From contig BLAL01000246.1 of the NCBI GenBank assembly GCA_015698045.1, positions 248,001-312,000 on the forward strand: DNA of 64,000 nt, read 5' to 3'. Position 1 is the stretch's first letter; every line of letters begins with the position of its first letter. Of this stretch, positions 1 to 10,847 are shown piece after piece. The stretch is from Rhizophagus clarus. Lineage: Eukaryota > Glomeromycota > Glomeromycetes > Glomerales > Glomeraceae. The notes beneath the pieces are model-generated. The model saw nothing but the letters and a program-made list of their open reading frames with translations. It did not search any database and was not told the origin of the DNA. The position numbers and the translations under genes were made by a program.

Positions 1-1363
1 GTAAAAGGGAAAATGTCAAATTATTTGAATGCAGTTTTTAAACGAATATATAAAAAAAAAAATGGCACAGAATTGCTAAGAATAGTATAATATAAAGTCC
101 AAAGAACAATCGTTATATATTATTTCCAAAAAAATTTCCATTTGTAAACGAAAAGGCAAACTGATTAATACAACTTTGTACTAAATCATGAAAAAAAAAT
201 AGCATTCAAGTCATTATAACTAACCATTGTTGTAAACTAATGAACATGGAATTATAAAAATACTCACGATCTACCCGAAATTACTATACAATGACATAGT
301 GCTAACCATAGTCGTTTATAGTGCATAAGAACTAGATGATAATTAAGCAATTTTTTATGGTAAATGATACAAGATGAACATACAGTACATCATGAGTGTT
401 TCCTGGAATATAGTAAATGGGGTTTTATTCAGGCATAAAATAACTCGGATAAATACGCACTTTAAGCGTAAATTTTCATCCATGTAGTGTTTCTAATTAA
501 AAAATATATACATTTTTGAATTTCCAATTTGCTATCGGAGTTGGATTTATTTCTATGTCTTGATTTAAGGATTCATATAGAGTTGATATAGCGTGAGATT
601 GTTATCTTCCAGATTTATTAACTTATCCGTTTCTTGTTGTATTGGGGATGGTTTGTATATTTTCCATTGAATCATTATGTTCATGATTATCTATTAATAA
701 TGATTTTCACATACTAAGGATTAGGCTTTGAATCAGTTTTTTTCCGGGTGCCTCTGAAAACAAAAAAATATGGTACAAGTAAAAAATCAAGATTATCGCA
801 ATAAGATTGCTTTATTATTTGATGAAAAATTGATTGTTTCTATTCACGAAAGAATACAAACAAATAAAAATAGTAAAAGAAAAATGTCAATATTTGAATG
901 CAGTTTTTTTTAACAAATATAAAAAAAAAATGGCACAGATTGCTAAGAATAATAATGTCCTATAAAGTCTAAAGAACAATCGTTTATATATTTTTTCTAA
1001 AAAAAATTATAGTTTAAACGAAAGGCAAAGTGATTGATACAATTTGTACTAAATCATGAAAAAAATAGCATTCAAGTCATTATAACTAACCATTGTAGTA
1101 AATTAATGAATATGAAATGATAAAAATAAAATGGTACAAGATGAACATAAGTCATGAGTGCTTCCTGGAATACAGTAAATGGGGTTTTATTCAAGCATAA
1201 CAGATACTATCAAACGTATCTCGGATAAATACGCATATCTTTTCCTAATGATAAAAATCCCAAAATTGGGTCTTATTCACTTTAAATGAAAGTGTATTGT
1301 AACGATTCGTTTCTAATTAAAAAATATATACATTTTTTCTATTTCAAATTTGCTATCGGAGTT
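1..1363. repeat. Diverged direct repeat pair (1-542 and 873-1363)
   Basis: The opening ~540 bases recur about 870 bases later in the same orientation. Shared blocks appear in the same order: GTAAAAG..AAAATGTCAA near 1 and 873, then TTGAATGCAGTTTTT, an A-run with ATGGCACAGA.TTGCTAAG, AAAGAACAATCGTT, and finally AAAAATATATACATTTTT followed by GCTATCGGAGTT (ending 542 and 1363). The copies differ by many small indels and by a block missing from the second, so the duplication is old. I see no open frame or terminal inverted repeat. The left copy may continue beyond the window edge. Confidence 0.75.
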
Positions 1364-1859
1364 AAGTAAGGGGCTAAATTAAATTAAAAGAATCTAAGAA
1401 ATATAACCAAAGACAGATCTATAATTAAAATAGGATTAGTATGGGGCGTAAGGGAGGGGATAGAAAAAATGCAAACTTTCTCATAGACACTAAAAAAAAT
1501 CTATTGCCATATAAATCATAGTTAAACTTAGTACAATATGATACAATAGTATTTTATTATAAGAACCAAAAGAATACTTCTAATTATCATAATACTGTCA
1601 ATACACCCAAAATTTAATTATTTATTCCTCAATTAAGTAATAAATGTTGACGTACTATATTAATATAAATTCTGCCAATATTACCACCCCACGATCGGCG
1701 TCAGCCCATTTCAAATTAGGTTAAATTAATCTACGAATCTATAAATAAAATTTCTATTTATATATAGATAAAAAGAAAAATACAAAAACATGTGAAAGTT
1801 ATTATATTACAAAAATATTTCATACAAAAATATACAAAGTTGTTTTTATTTTTCCCGAA

Positions 1860-2783
1860 CTAATGATGCGTTTTTTTCTCATTCATGATAAGGACTACTA
1901 TTAATATTATAATACCAAAGATAATTAAAGTAAACAGAGCACATAACCACTTTAACTTTCTTGAACTTTTAGCAATTTTTTCGGCTTCTACAATTTCATC
2001 CTTAGCTTCTCTTGTAACAGCTTCAACATTTTTTACCTCATCCGTTATTGTAACAATAATCTCATCTTGTAATTCGACTTGCAATTGAATTTCTTCAAAT
2101 AAAACGACTAATTCAGAAATAGTTTGTTCTATCTTTTTAATATCATGATGACGTTTATTTACTTCTTCTAATACATGAGTTGAATCCAAAATACTTTTAC
2201 GACTAGTAAGAAATACTGGTTGATCCGTGGGATTTCTTAAATATTCTTCGATCTCTTCATCCTTAGCATCAGGATTAACAATTTTATATTGTCTACTTAA
2301 ACGTTCTTTTTGTTGTTTCATATAAATATTTTCAATGTTTCTATAAGTTTGTAAACAAGTAACGAATTTTTCTTTAAGATGAATTACACGTTGTTTTCTT
2401 AATTCAATATCTTCCGAAGTGATAGATGCTCGACTTATTCTTAAATCTTGTAATTCAAGAGATTTTATTCGATTTTTTGTATCATTTAATAAATTTCTTG
2501 TGGTATCCATTATCAAATCACGAGAAGAAATCAAAGAATTTTCTTCTCTTTTTGAAGTTGCGATGGCAATTTGTGTTTGAGTAGATTGAATATTTGAAAT
2601 ATTAGAGAGGATTACATCCAAATCTTTCTCTATTAACCAAGATTCACCTATAAAAGATTTTGTTATAGGATTTGTGAAATTTGGGATCATATCTTCTTGA
2701 TATTGTTCCTCATTATGAGTAAATTGTTCAAATTGTTGTAAAGGTTGAATATCTGAAATATCCGTATTATGAATTTCTTGCAT
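1860..2783 (-). CDS. Syntaxin-family Qa-SNARE (Sso1/Psy1/syntaxin-1 type)
   Basis: Single-exon gene for a 307-residue t-SNARE, the membrane-anchored Q-SNARE that pairs with SNAP-25-type and VAMP-type partners to drive vesicle fusion, probably at the plasma membrane. Residues ~50-160 form the helical N-terminal (Habc-like) region. Residues ~205-270 are the SNARE heptad-repeat domain, and VELQDEIIVTI aligns with VESQGEMIDRI of syntaxin 1A, so Gln239 is the zero-layer glutamine. Residues ~279-300 are a single C-terminal membrane anchor, followed by a short lumenal tail (NEKKTHH). Start at the first ATG (2783); a T/A tract lies 63-84 bases upstream. The length matches the family. There are no introns, unlike most neighbours. 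The family is secure; the exact subfamily is inference. Confidence 0.93.
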   Translation of the reverse strand: MQEIHNTDISDIQPLQQFEQFTHNEEQYQEDMIPNFTNPITKSFIGESWLIEKDLDVILSNISNIQSTQTQIAIATSKREENSLISSRDLIMDTTRNLLNDTKNRIKSLELQDLRISRASITSEDIELRKQRVIHLKEKFVTCLQTYRNIENIYMKQQKERLSRQYKIVNPDAKDEEIEEYLRNPTDQPVFLTSRKSILDSTHVLEEVNKRHHDIKKIEQTISELVVLFEEIQLQVELQDEIIVTITDEVKNVEAVTREAKDEIVEAEKIAKSSRKLKWLCALFTLIIFGIIILIVVLIMNEKKTHH

Positions 2784-2845
2784 GATTACGTTCTTTTTGA
2801 GCGTTAAATTGTATATAATAATTTTGTTGAAGAAAATTATTTTGG

Positions 2846-2867
2846 TTTTTTTTTTTTAAAAAAAAAA
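2846..2867 (-). promoter_or_regulatory. T-run/A-run junction upstream of the syntaxin gene
   Basis: Twelve T directly followed by ten A on the plus strand (self-complementary, so identical on the coding strand), 63-84 bases before the syntaxin ATG. Poly(dA:dT) tracts exclude nucleosomes at fungal promoters. The promoter role here is inference, supported by the same T-to-A junction before seven other genes in this window. Confidence 0.4.
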
Positions 2868-5800
2868 TAAAATAAAATAAAATAAAAGTTGGTTCTCTAA
2901 AAAAAAAAAAAATTTCCAAAACACGGCATCTATTTATCTAAATAAGAATAAATGAAAGTTCTCTAAATAAGGAAATTCGGAATAGTTTAACCGATTTATT
3001 ATTATTATTTATAAACATAATAGTTAAGTGAAATATGTAGTTATAATGTAACACTGAACAGTTAACAAACATGATAAAATAAAAAAGAGTAAATTAAAAT
3101 TTTAATTTACGCAATTTTAAATTTTTTAATGAAAGTTTACTTCAAAATAAATTAATTATATATAATATTCCTATTGATGATCAGTGATGCTAATTTGAAT
3201 CACAGTCACGTAAATTAATCTTTTTAAAGATTTGAACTATTTTTAGTTAAAAAAAAAAAAAAAAAAGTCAACTGATAAACTTTTTCTTCGGTAATTCCTG
3301 CGAAAAGAAAACACAGTACATATAGGGGCACAATATTGCAAATATTATTATTAATTACTAATTATTAATCTAATCTTTTTTGACTTAAAAAATAAATTTA
3401 ACTTAAATTGTTAATTCTGATCCAAATCTGTTAAAATGATGAAATCCTTTTTAAGGTTATAAACTATTCATTTAAATAATGATTTATGTCAATCCTTTTC
3501 AAGTTAACTTCCGGCATAGAACTTGATCATACCGATTGAAGTTCGTTAAAGAAAATAACTCCAATGATTTATTTAATGCCACCCCCAAAAATAGATAAAT
3601 AAAAGAAATTGATGTTCGTCTTGTACTCACGTTTTTATGTCACCTGCAAGAAAATGTGTAGCGTAATGATTACCTTAACAGTTAACAAACAAAAATACGA
3701 AATTTTTTTTTTATTTGTAAATACGACTATGAACAAAAAAGAGTTCGAAATAAAATAAAAAAAAAAAAACTCATTAAAAATAATGAAAAAGGACATACAT
3801 TGTTCTATTCTTTTCTTCATCGAAAAGAACAAAGTTCTGGACAAAAATTATTCCGAAAACTTCTTATTTTAACAATGAAACATTTTTACATTTATAATAT
3901 GATCACTCACATTTTGTATATTAAAAGTATTAAAAAAAGTACATGTTTCATATTTCGGTTAAAAACTATTTGGATTTCGCCTGTTAAGCGGCATGCTTTT
4001 ACATTACTATGAAATTACCATAAAAGGAATCATTGTACGTTGTTTTACATAGGCTGGATATCCCAATACAGTTAAGTTACTCCCTACCAAAACAAATGAA
4101 TTATTCAAAATAGTATCTATTTAAATATTATATATTTACTCAAAAAAGATTCTTGGCGGATCCGATTTTACAATTCTTGAATAATAATGTATTAATTCCT
4201 TTAATGATTGTTAGGTCAACTAAATAATGTTTTTTTAATGCATGAATCAATTGCATCTAAATATTATTAACTTCATATGTATTGATAATAATGTTTCAAA
4301 TTTACCATATTCAATTTAGCGCATTCTTTCATTATTTATTTCCTTAGTATCCAACATAAATAATGCTTTAGAATTATGGAAGAAATTGTCAAATTTCAAT
4401 GGGATTTCTAAATTTGGAGTTATTAAACTTCAAAAAAGTACACCGAGTTTCTATACGCGAAAATTCCGTGCAACAATGAGATCAACCATATCATTTTATT
4501 CGTCAAATTAGATTAGATTACTAAGTGCTTGTTTAATTATGCCAATTAAAAATTCTATAAAAATAATACAACTTGAAACGCTGCAAAGAATTTGCCAAAA
4601 GAACACAAGGCGTTTTAGTTTTTGATTTTAAGATCTGAAACAAAGAATCTATATTTAATTGGCGAATAAGCATATGAATTTTTCTTTCTCTCTCAAAAAA
4701 AAAAATTTCAATCAATATTACTAATAAATCATTTAATTCAAGCGTTATAATTTATTTGGCCTAATGAAGATTACGTTGTCATTTAAATTATACACGAAAT
4801 CTCCTAATCTGTATAATGAATGCTGTTATTATTTATCGCTGTGATTACCAATTACTGTGATTATTGGATTGAACGTACTGTGATTACTGAATTAATTACT
4901 TAAGACAATCTATTTATATTTTTGTAAGTTTCGATGATTTCTTTTGGTGTGAAGGAACAGAATAGGCTATATATAATAACGTATAACTTTTTATCGTTCA
5001 TTTGGATTATATATAAACAATACGTATTTGAATGCGTACGATGTGATAAATTTATGTTAGTAGAGTTGACATTCGTTCATCTTCTTCGGAAACAAATCAA
5101 CAAATTGACTTTAACTAGACACACCTGCTGTTGTGGTTATCTGTTATACATTACGAAAACATAATTTCGTTACTCAGCTATTTTTTATGGTGCTACACTT
5201 AAAAATAAATAGATATTCAGGCATGAAAAACTGCATATTGGAACACAGTAGGAAAATAGGGGTGAAAAATATGTTTAGTCATCACATTCAAGTTTCAGAT
5301 TATAGATCACTGTCTGGTAATTAATGAAACCCATATAAGGGTTTGCTTTGCTTTCTCGAAACTCGTCATTTGGCATAAATTTTGTCTTTGAGTGTTAATT
5401 TCTTATTTCTTTTTTTCAAATAAACTGAATACTGTAGTCTTGATAAATTAATTCATTGCGTGGAAAATGAAGTTGTGAATTAATGCTGTATTATTCACAA
5501 GTAAAAAAAAACAATTTCGAATCACAAAAACTTAAGGTTTTTATAATTTTAGATGAGTCTGACCGAATTTCGTAATGGCATATAATGATGTAATAATGGC
5601 GTATTGACTATTAGTTGTTACGTTTCACTATGATTTGCAAGCAAATTCCAAGGTAGGGGAACCTGATTTTTATGGATATATGGTCCGAAATTTTCCCTTC
5701 GTTTGGTACACAAATTTTATCCAATCAAATTCGATGCTGAGTTCATCCAATAAAATATTAAAGGGCCTCATTGTATTCATTATTAAATCACATGACAATG

Positions 5801-6142
5801 TCTATTTTTTATTTTTTTTTAAAAAAAACATTAAAATGTTTATTTATTTACCGTTTTTCTTTTTAATAAATAAGAAACTTTAAATCAGATTTAAATCAGA
5901 CAAAGGAAAAAAAAAAAAAAAAAAAATAATAATAATAATAATTTACAACTTTAAAAGGATCATTCAAAAAAATCTATTTGAATAATGTGTATTATATAAC
6001 AGTTTTGTCAATTTCCCTTTTTTCACCCCCGAAAAAATTATCACTAAGCTTTGGAAATTGATCTATAAATAAAATAAATAAATATATATAATTTAAAATT
6101 AATAAAAAATAATAATTCTTATTAATTCCCCCCTTCCTTCTA
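2868..6142. other. Gene-free interval
   Basis: About 3.3 kb of AT-rich DNA between the syntaxin 5' side and the coactosin 3' end. The short open frames here are rich in Phe, Ile, Lys and Leu, lack conserved-looking motifs, and show no convincing exon chain. The only structure I see is homopolymer and AAT-repeat tracts near 5820 and 5905-5942. Nothing else can be supported. Confidence 0.6.
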
Positions 6143-6875
6143 TTAATAATTGTGAGCTTGTCTATCATAATTTGCACCACCAGCTTTTCTAAGTTGTACG
6201 AGTATTTCTTCCTCATTAAATTCAGATTTATCACGAGCATTAACATCAATAGCATATACCTATTTAAAAAAAAAAAAGAAAAAGAAAAGAAAAGAAAGTG
6301 AATAATTTCAAAATATTTAATAAATTATAAAATCATTGAAAATTTCTTTAAAATACTCACCCGAAGAATATTTTTCACATCACTAACATGTACAGATAAT
6401 TTTGCTTTTCTCATAACTTTAACACCACTTCCAATCCACGTAACAAAAATAAATTTTGTTCTTACAGATAATTCATCATTTGATACATTAAGTCTTACAT
6501 AACCAAATGCTGCTTGATCTTCCTCTAAGGAATCAACGAATTCCTTTAATCCTCCTGTTCCTTTTGATTTTAACACCAATTTATCGGATTTATCTGATGT
6601 ATATTGAAGCAGTAACCTAAAGAGAGTATAGGGAGATTTTTTTTGTCAATATCAAATATTAATGAAATTTTTTGAAATTATTATATAAATATAATATAGA
6701 AAAGACAATAAGTAGAATATGTTTAATTACCAATCTGTTGCGTTTTTGTCATCTCGTACTTCTTCATATGCTTCACCTATTAAAAACATTGTATTAAACA
6801 CAATGATTATCATTAAGATCAACTAGGGATATTTTTTTTATACGTACGAATTTCAGGATCGGAACAATCGGCCAT
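6143..6875 (-). CDS. Coactosin (ADF/cofilin-homology actin-binding protein)
   Basis: Four exons: 6848-6875, 6731-6776, 6361-6616 and 6143-6259. They total 447 bases and encode 148 residues, close to the 142 of human COTL1. Coactosin binds F-actin through one ADF-H domain and does not sever it. Recognisable stretches are EAYEEVRDD near the N-terminus, AFGYVRLNVSNDE, KFIFVTWIG (like KFALITWIG in COTL1), VRTKF, VKNIL, and the C-terminal LRKAGGANYD, which is a near-perfect coactosin signature. Introns are GT-AG, 71 to 114 bases. The start ATG (MADCSDPEI) is the only one that gives a correct first splice. It lies 75 bases from a T/A junction tract. Confident assignment. Confidence 0.94.
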
Positions 6876-6949
6876 TGTATCAAATTGCTATATAAACTGA
6901 TTCTTTTTTTTTTTATTATTATTATTATTATTTCTTACAAGTCAGAAGA

Positions 6950-6969
6950 TTTTTTTTTTTAAAAAAAAA
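6950..6969 (-). promoter_or_regulatory. T-run/A-run junction upstream of the coactosin gene
   Basis: Eleven T followed by nine A, 75-94 bases upstream of the coactosin start. Same geometry as upstream of the syntaxin gene. A promoter role is inferred only from position and recurrence. Confidence 0.4.
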
Positions 6970-8631
6970 GCGAAAAAAGAAACGAATCAAAGTTGTAAAA
7001 AAAAAAATTTTTCAATCATTTTTAATTAGCTTCATGCATAAATTTGCATCGGAACGTATTTTTTTAGATATTAAAAGTATTACACCACTTCATTTTTATT
7101 GATGTAACATCCTGAATTTGGTTTAGTTTTTCGATGAGATTTAGAATATTCACGTGAATTTTAATGAAATATGGTCAAATTAGTCAAATAAGGTAAATCA
7201 TATAGGGTTTGTATCCAATTGCGTAAACAACCGATAATCTATTCTAAAACGTTACGAGAATGGAGGAAAAAAAAAAAGACTAAACAAAGAATGCTCTCAC
7301 GAACGTAATACTAATTCATTATTTTTCTGAAAAAAACCATTCGTTCTTTTTTTTTTAAGTGGTGGTTATAATAAACCAAGTCATAGTTCAACTAGTTATT
7401 ATTATCTATCACGATCCTTTGAAGATTCTAATTCCGTCACAATAAACATTACCGTAGCTCATCTTCAAACATTAACGACATTATCAATGAACATTTTGTA
7501 AGAGCTGAAACTATATTTCCTACGTATTCTCTTGAAAATGAAGATTAGTAAGTTATTAACGTTTGTTTCTATATTTTATTTTTTTTTACTTTTATCATTT
7601 CTTATTTTAAAATTTTTATCTGGTAAATCTACAGTGGGAATATTATAGGGCAAAAGAAGGATTATTATTAAGAGAAAATGAAGTAATGTTGAGAAAAGTT
7701 GTTCGTGCAAAGGAAAAAGCGTTAAAGTATACTTTAACGACATAAAAACCAAAGTTACGAGTTAATCAATAGTCAAATTGATGAATTATTTATACCTGAG
7801 AAAATTGGGGAATTAATTTTGATCATTGAAAAATATCCTTACGAATACGATAATGATTAGACGAACGGTTGAATATAACATGGAGAGTGGATAAAGATGA
7901 TCGAAGTAATTGGTCAACGGTTTAATGTTCGTGGTGCAATTCTAATAACATTATTAAAGTATGGTTTTTGTATTTTCCTAAGAAGTAGCGGATACTTATC
8001 CTCACAATTGAACCAAAGGTCATTTCCCCAATAATGGCATGATTTTGACATGGTTGAAAAAAATTTATTGAAAGCTATAAAGTAAGAGAAAAAATTAGAG
8101 TATTATACTATCTATACTATCAATATACCAGTCTATATCAAACAATGATTGTGATATGGAATATATGTATTTTATACAGATTAAGGAGGAGAAATATAGG
8201 AGAGAGTAGTTATCTATTATAAGAAACTAATTATTAATGGGACATACAATAATGAAGATCAAAATATCCGCCAAATTGTATTTTTAGTTAAAAAATATTC
8301 GGGTCATCGGTCAAAGCAAAAGTTTCGACGGTTCGGGTCGAGTTCATGCGGGTCACGAGTCATCAAATCAGTAAGATCTGTTTCAAAACTAAGGAAAAAA
8401 AGCAAGAAATAATCTCATAATGATTTTTTAATGCAAAGATACGACAATAAATATTGGTAAAAAAAAATTTTTTTTTCACGCGATTTTTTTTAAAAATTCT
8501 TCACGTTTACCACAATTATTTTAGATCTAATCCTAAAAAAAAAATGTCAAATAAAAAAGTCAAATGGCACAAATCATGTTCAACAATTGAATATGGTATC
8601 GTTGCTTCTTATAGTGGCCAAATATACCAAA
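6970..8631. other. Intergenic, possibly with a decayed coding fragment
   Basis: No intact gene. Between about 7635 and 7860 the plus strand has short stretches that read like protein (LLRENEVMLRKVV and PEKIGELILIIEKYP) but in different frames broken by stops. This may be an eroded gene; I do not recognise it. At 8297-8365 there is a GC-rich patch of repeated CGGGTC/GGGTCA words, like the cluster near 54.4 kb. The 73-codon frame at 8454 runs into rRNA-derived sequence and is not a gene. Confidence 0.4.
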
Positions 8632-9708
8632 CCCAGTGCCCTGAAAGAGTGAAGGATTCAACCAATCGCGGGTGAACGACGAGAGTAGCTATGATTCTTT
8701 AGCTATGATTCTCTTAAGATAGCCAAATGTCTCGTTATCTGACGCGTATGAATGGATTAATGAGACTTCTAAACCTAAAATTGACCATTCAAACAAGTCC
8801 AGTGCTCTGAATGTCAAAGTGGGGGAATTCAACCAAGCGTGGGTAAACGGCGAGAGTAACTATGATTCTGTTAAGGCAATCAAATGCCTCGTCATCTAAT
8901 TAATGATGCGTATGAATGGATTAACGAGATTCCTAAACTTTAAAATGTTCAAACTAGTGATCATTCAAACAATATACCTAAGCCAGTGCTCTGAATGTCA
9001 AGTGAAGAAATTCAACCGTGATTTTTTAAGGCAATCAAATGCCTCATCGTCTAATTAGTAACGCGTATGAATGGATTAACGAGACTCCTAAACTCATTCA
9101 AACAGATATTCCCAAGCCTAGTGCTCTGAATGTCAAAGTGAAGGAATTAGTAACGCGTATGAATGGATTAATGAGATTCCTAAACTTTAAAATGTTCAAA
9201 CTAGTGATCATTCAAACAAATATACCTAAGCCAGTGCTCTGAATGTCAAAGTGAAGAAACTCAACCAAGCGAATAAATGGCAAGAGTAACAATGATTCTA
9301 TAAGGTAGCCAAATGCCTCATCATCTACCTGTGACGCGTATGAATGGATTAACGAGACTCCTAACTCATTCAAACAGATATTCCCAAGCCTAGTGCTCTG
9401 AATGTCAAAGTGAAGAAATTCAACTGTAATTTTCTTAAGGCAATCAAAAGCCTCGTCATCTAATTAGTAACGCATATGAAATATGAATGGATTAATGAGA
9501 TTCTTAAACTCTAAAATGTTCAAACTAGTGATCATTCAAACAAAGATATCTAAGCCCAGTGCTCTGAATGTCAAAGTGAAGAAATTCGACCAAGCGCGAG
9601 TAAACGGCGAGAGTAGCTATGATTCAATAAGGTAGCCAAATGCCTGGTCATTTAATTAGTGATACGTATGAATGGATTAATGAGATTCCTAAACTCTAAA
9701 ATGTCTAG
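8632..9708 (+). repeat. Tandem array of seven degenerate 28S/25S rRNA gene fragments
   Basis: Seven head-to-tail copies start at about 8632, 8799, 8983, 9117, 9231, 9389 and 9556. Each contains part of one conserved large-subunit rRNA segment: CCAGTGCTCTGAATGTCAAA, GTGAAGAAATTCAACCAAGC, CGGGTAAACGGCG, AGTAACTATGA, CTCTTAAGGTAGCCAAATGC, CTCGTCATCTAATTAGTGAC and ATGAATGGATTAACGAGATT. This is the domain IV region (around helices 67-71) that contains the R2 retrotransposon and I-PpoI cleavage site. The copies then leave rRNA sequence at the same point (GAGATTCC) and continue into a non-rRNA linker (CTAAACTCTAAAATGTTCAA ..). Copies are strongly diverged from functional rRNA, so this is not a working rRNA gene. 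A translated frame here (YEWINE) is the familiar artefact of reading 28S rRNA as protein. Confidence 0.9.
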
Positions 9709-10499
9709 AACCTGTGACTTCTATGAGGTAAGATTTAGATGCATCAGTAATATATATTATGCGAATATATCCATCCTTGCGGAAGGGCTAATGTTTGTTA
9801 TTTCATTATATTTTTCCTAACGCTAGGCGATACGGAAACAAAAAAATTTTATGCACGTTCACTTATTTTCTACGTGCCTACATTAAAAGGTTGACTGGAT
9901 GAATGGGTGGATTTGAGATTCTTTTTAATAAATATACAATTTAGAGGAATCCCAAAGTTATAGATTATGAGAAAAATACAAATCATAAATTATGAAAAGA
10001 TATTATATAGAATTGTCAAAATAAATTTCTCAAGATCGAAACAGTGACTGATTACGTTCTGGGTTACATCCTTATCTTTTATTTAATTTATTTCAATTAT
10101 CAAATAATATGATGTTGGAAAATAAGTCAACACTCCAGTAATTGCTTCATTGCAAATTTACGACCATCAATTGTACCTACTGCGAAATAATGAGAAAAAT
10201 CTCATTGCTGCAGATAAATACCGTACTGAAATTTAAAAATCAAGTCGAATATATTCTTAGACAAAAAAAGTTCAACATATTATTTTTGTCTCATGGAATT
10301 ACTTTATTAAAAATATACAAATACAGATTTAAAATAAAAGAGCCGAGTTACACCTATTTTATACAGTGTTTAAAAATGAATTCCACTGAAGATTATCAAG
10401 ATAAAATTAATTCAATTATCCATCATCATTATCTACTTCACCATCATACTCTTCTTCATTCCCATCATAGCGAAAAATCCATCAAACCTTTAAATATTT
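9709..10499. other. Gene-free interval
   Basis: Sequence after the rRNA-fragment array. The 121-codon frame at 10142-10507 opens with TTG, is compositionally random, and overlaps the 3' end of the acidic open frame on the other strand. I do not accept it as a gene. Nothing else is visible. Confidence 0.5.
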
Positions 10500-10847
10500 C
10501 TAGATAAAGTTACTTGAAATCTTCATGATTTGAGTGTAACAGAATAGTGTATTACGTCTACTTGATTGTATAATCCAATCTCTTCTTCCTTGTCTTTGTA
10601 TCCTTAATGTTCTGTGTCCTCGTGTAATAATCCTATGGATTTCGTCACGATAATTTCGGATTAACTGCCCTCGCTCTTCGTCTTCATCACTCCTAACATT
10701 GTTCTCGTCATCGCTATTTCTGTTCTCATCGTCGTTATCACTGTTCTCATCATCGCTATCACTGTCTTTATCATCATTACCAACGTCCTCACTATCAGTA
10801 GTGGAATAAGTAAAAGCATCAACCCTCTTATAATCAATTGTTTTTGA
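10500..10847 (-). pseudogene. Acidic Asp/Ser/Asn-repeat open frame without a start
   Basis: On the minus strand, 116 codons are open from 10847 to a TAG at 10500-10502. The N-terminal half is an imperfect repeat of Asp-Asp-Glu-Asn-Ser words (SDSDDENSDNDDENRNSDDE), and the DNA shows it as CATCGTCGTTATCACTGTTC-like units. The C-terminal half is basic and looks protein-like: QLIRNYRDEIHRIITRGH, then IQRQGRRDWIIQS. No in-frame ATG lies before the last eight codons. An ATG in another frame at ~10873 (MEKISLIIKNN) suggests a frameshift or an unrecognised splice. It could be a 3' exon of an unrecognised gene or a remnant. I do not recognise the family. Confidence 0.35.

Noticed and set aside
9039..9242. 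67-codon open frame with YEWINE
   Set aside because: It is translated 28S rRNA sequence, a well-known false protein, inside the rRNA-fragment array.
8632..9708. Functional rRNA gene
   Set aside because: Only one short segment is present, repeated and diverged at universally conserved positions.
10142..10507. 121-codon plus-strand frame
   Set aside because: It opens with TTG rather than ATG, has no motif, and its His-rich end is the complement of sequence around the acidic minus-strand frame.
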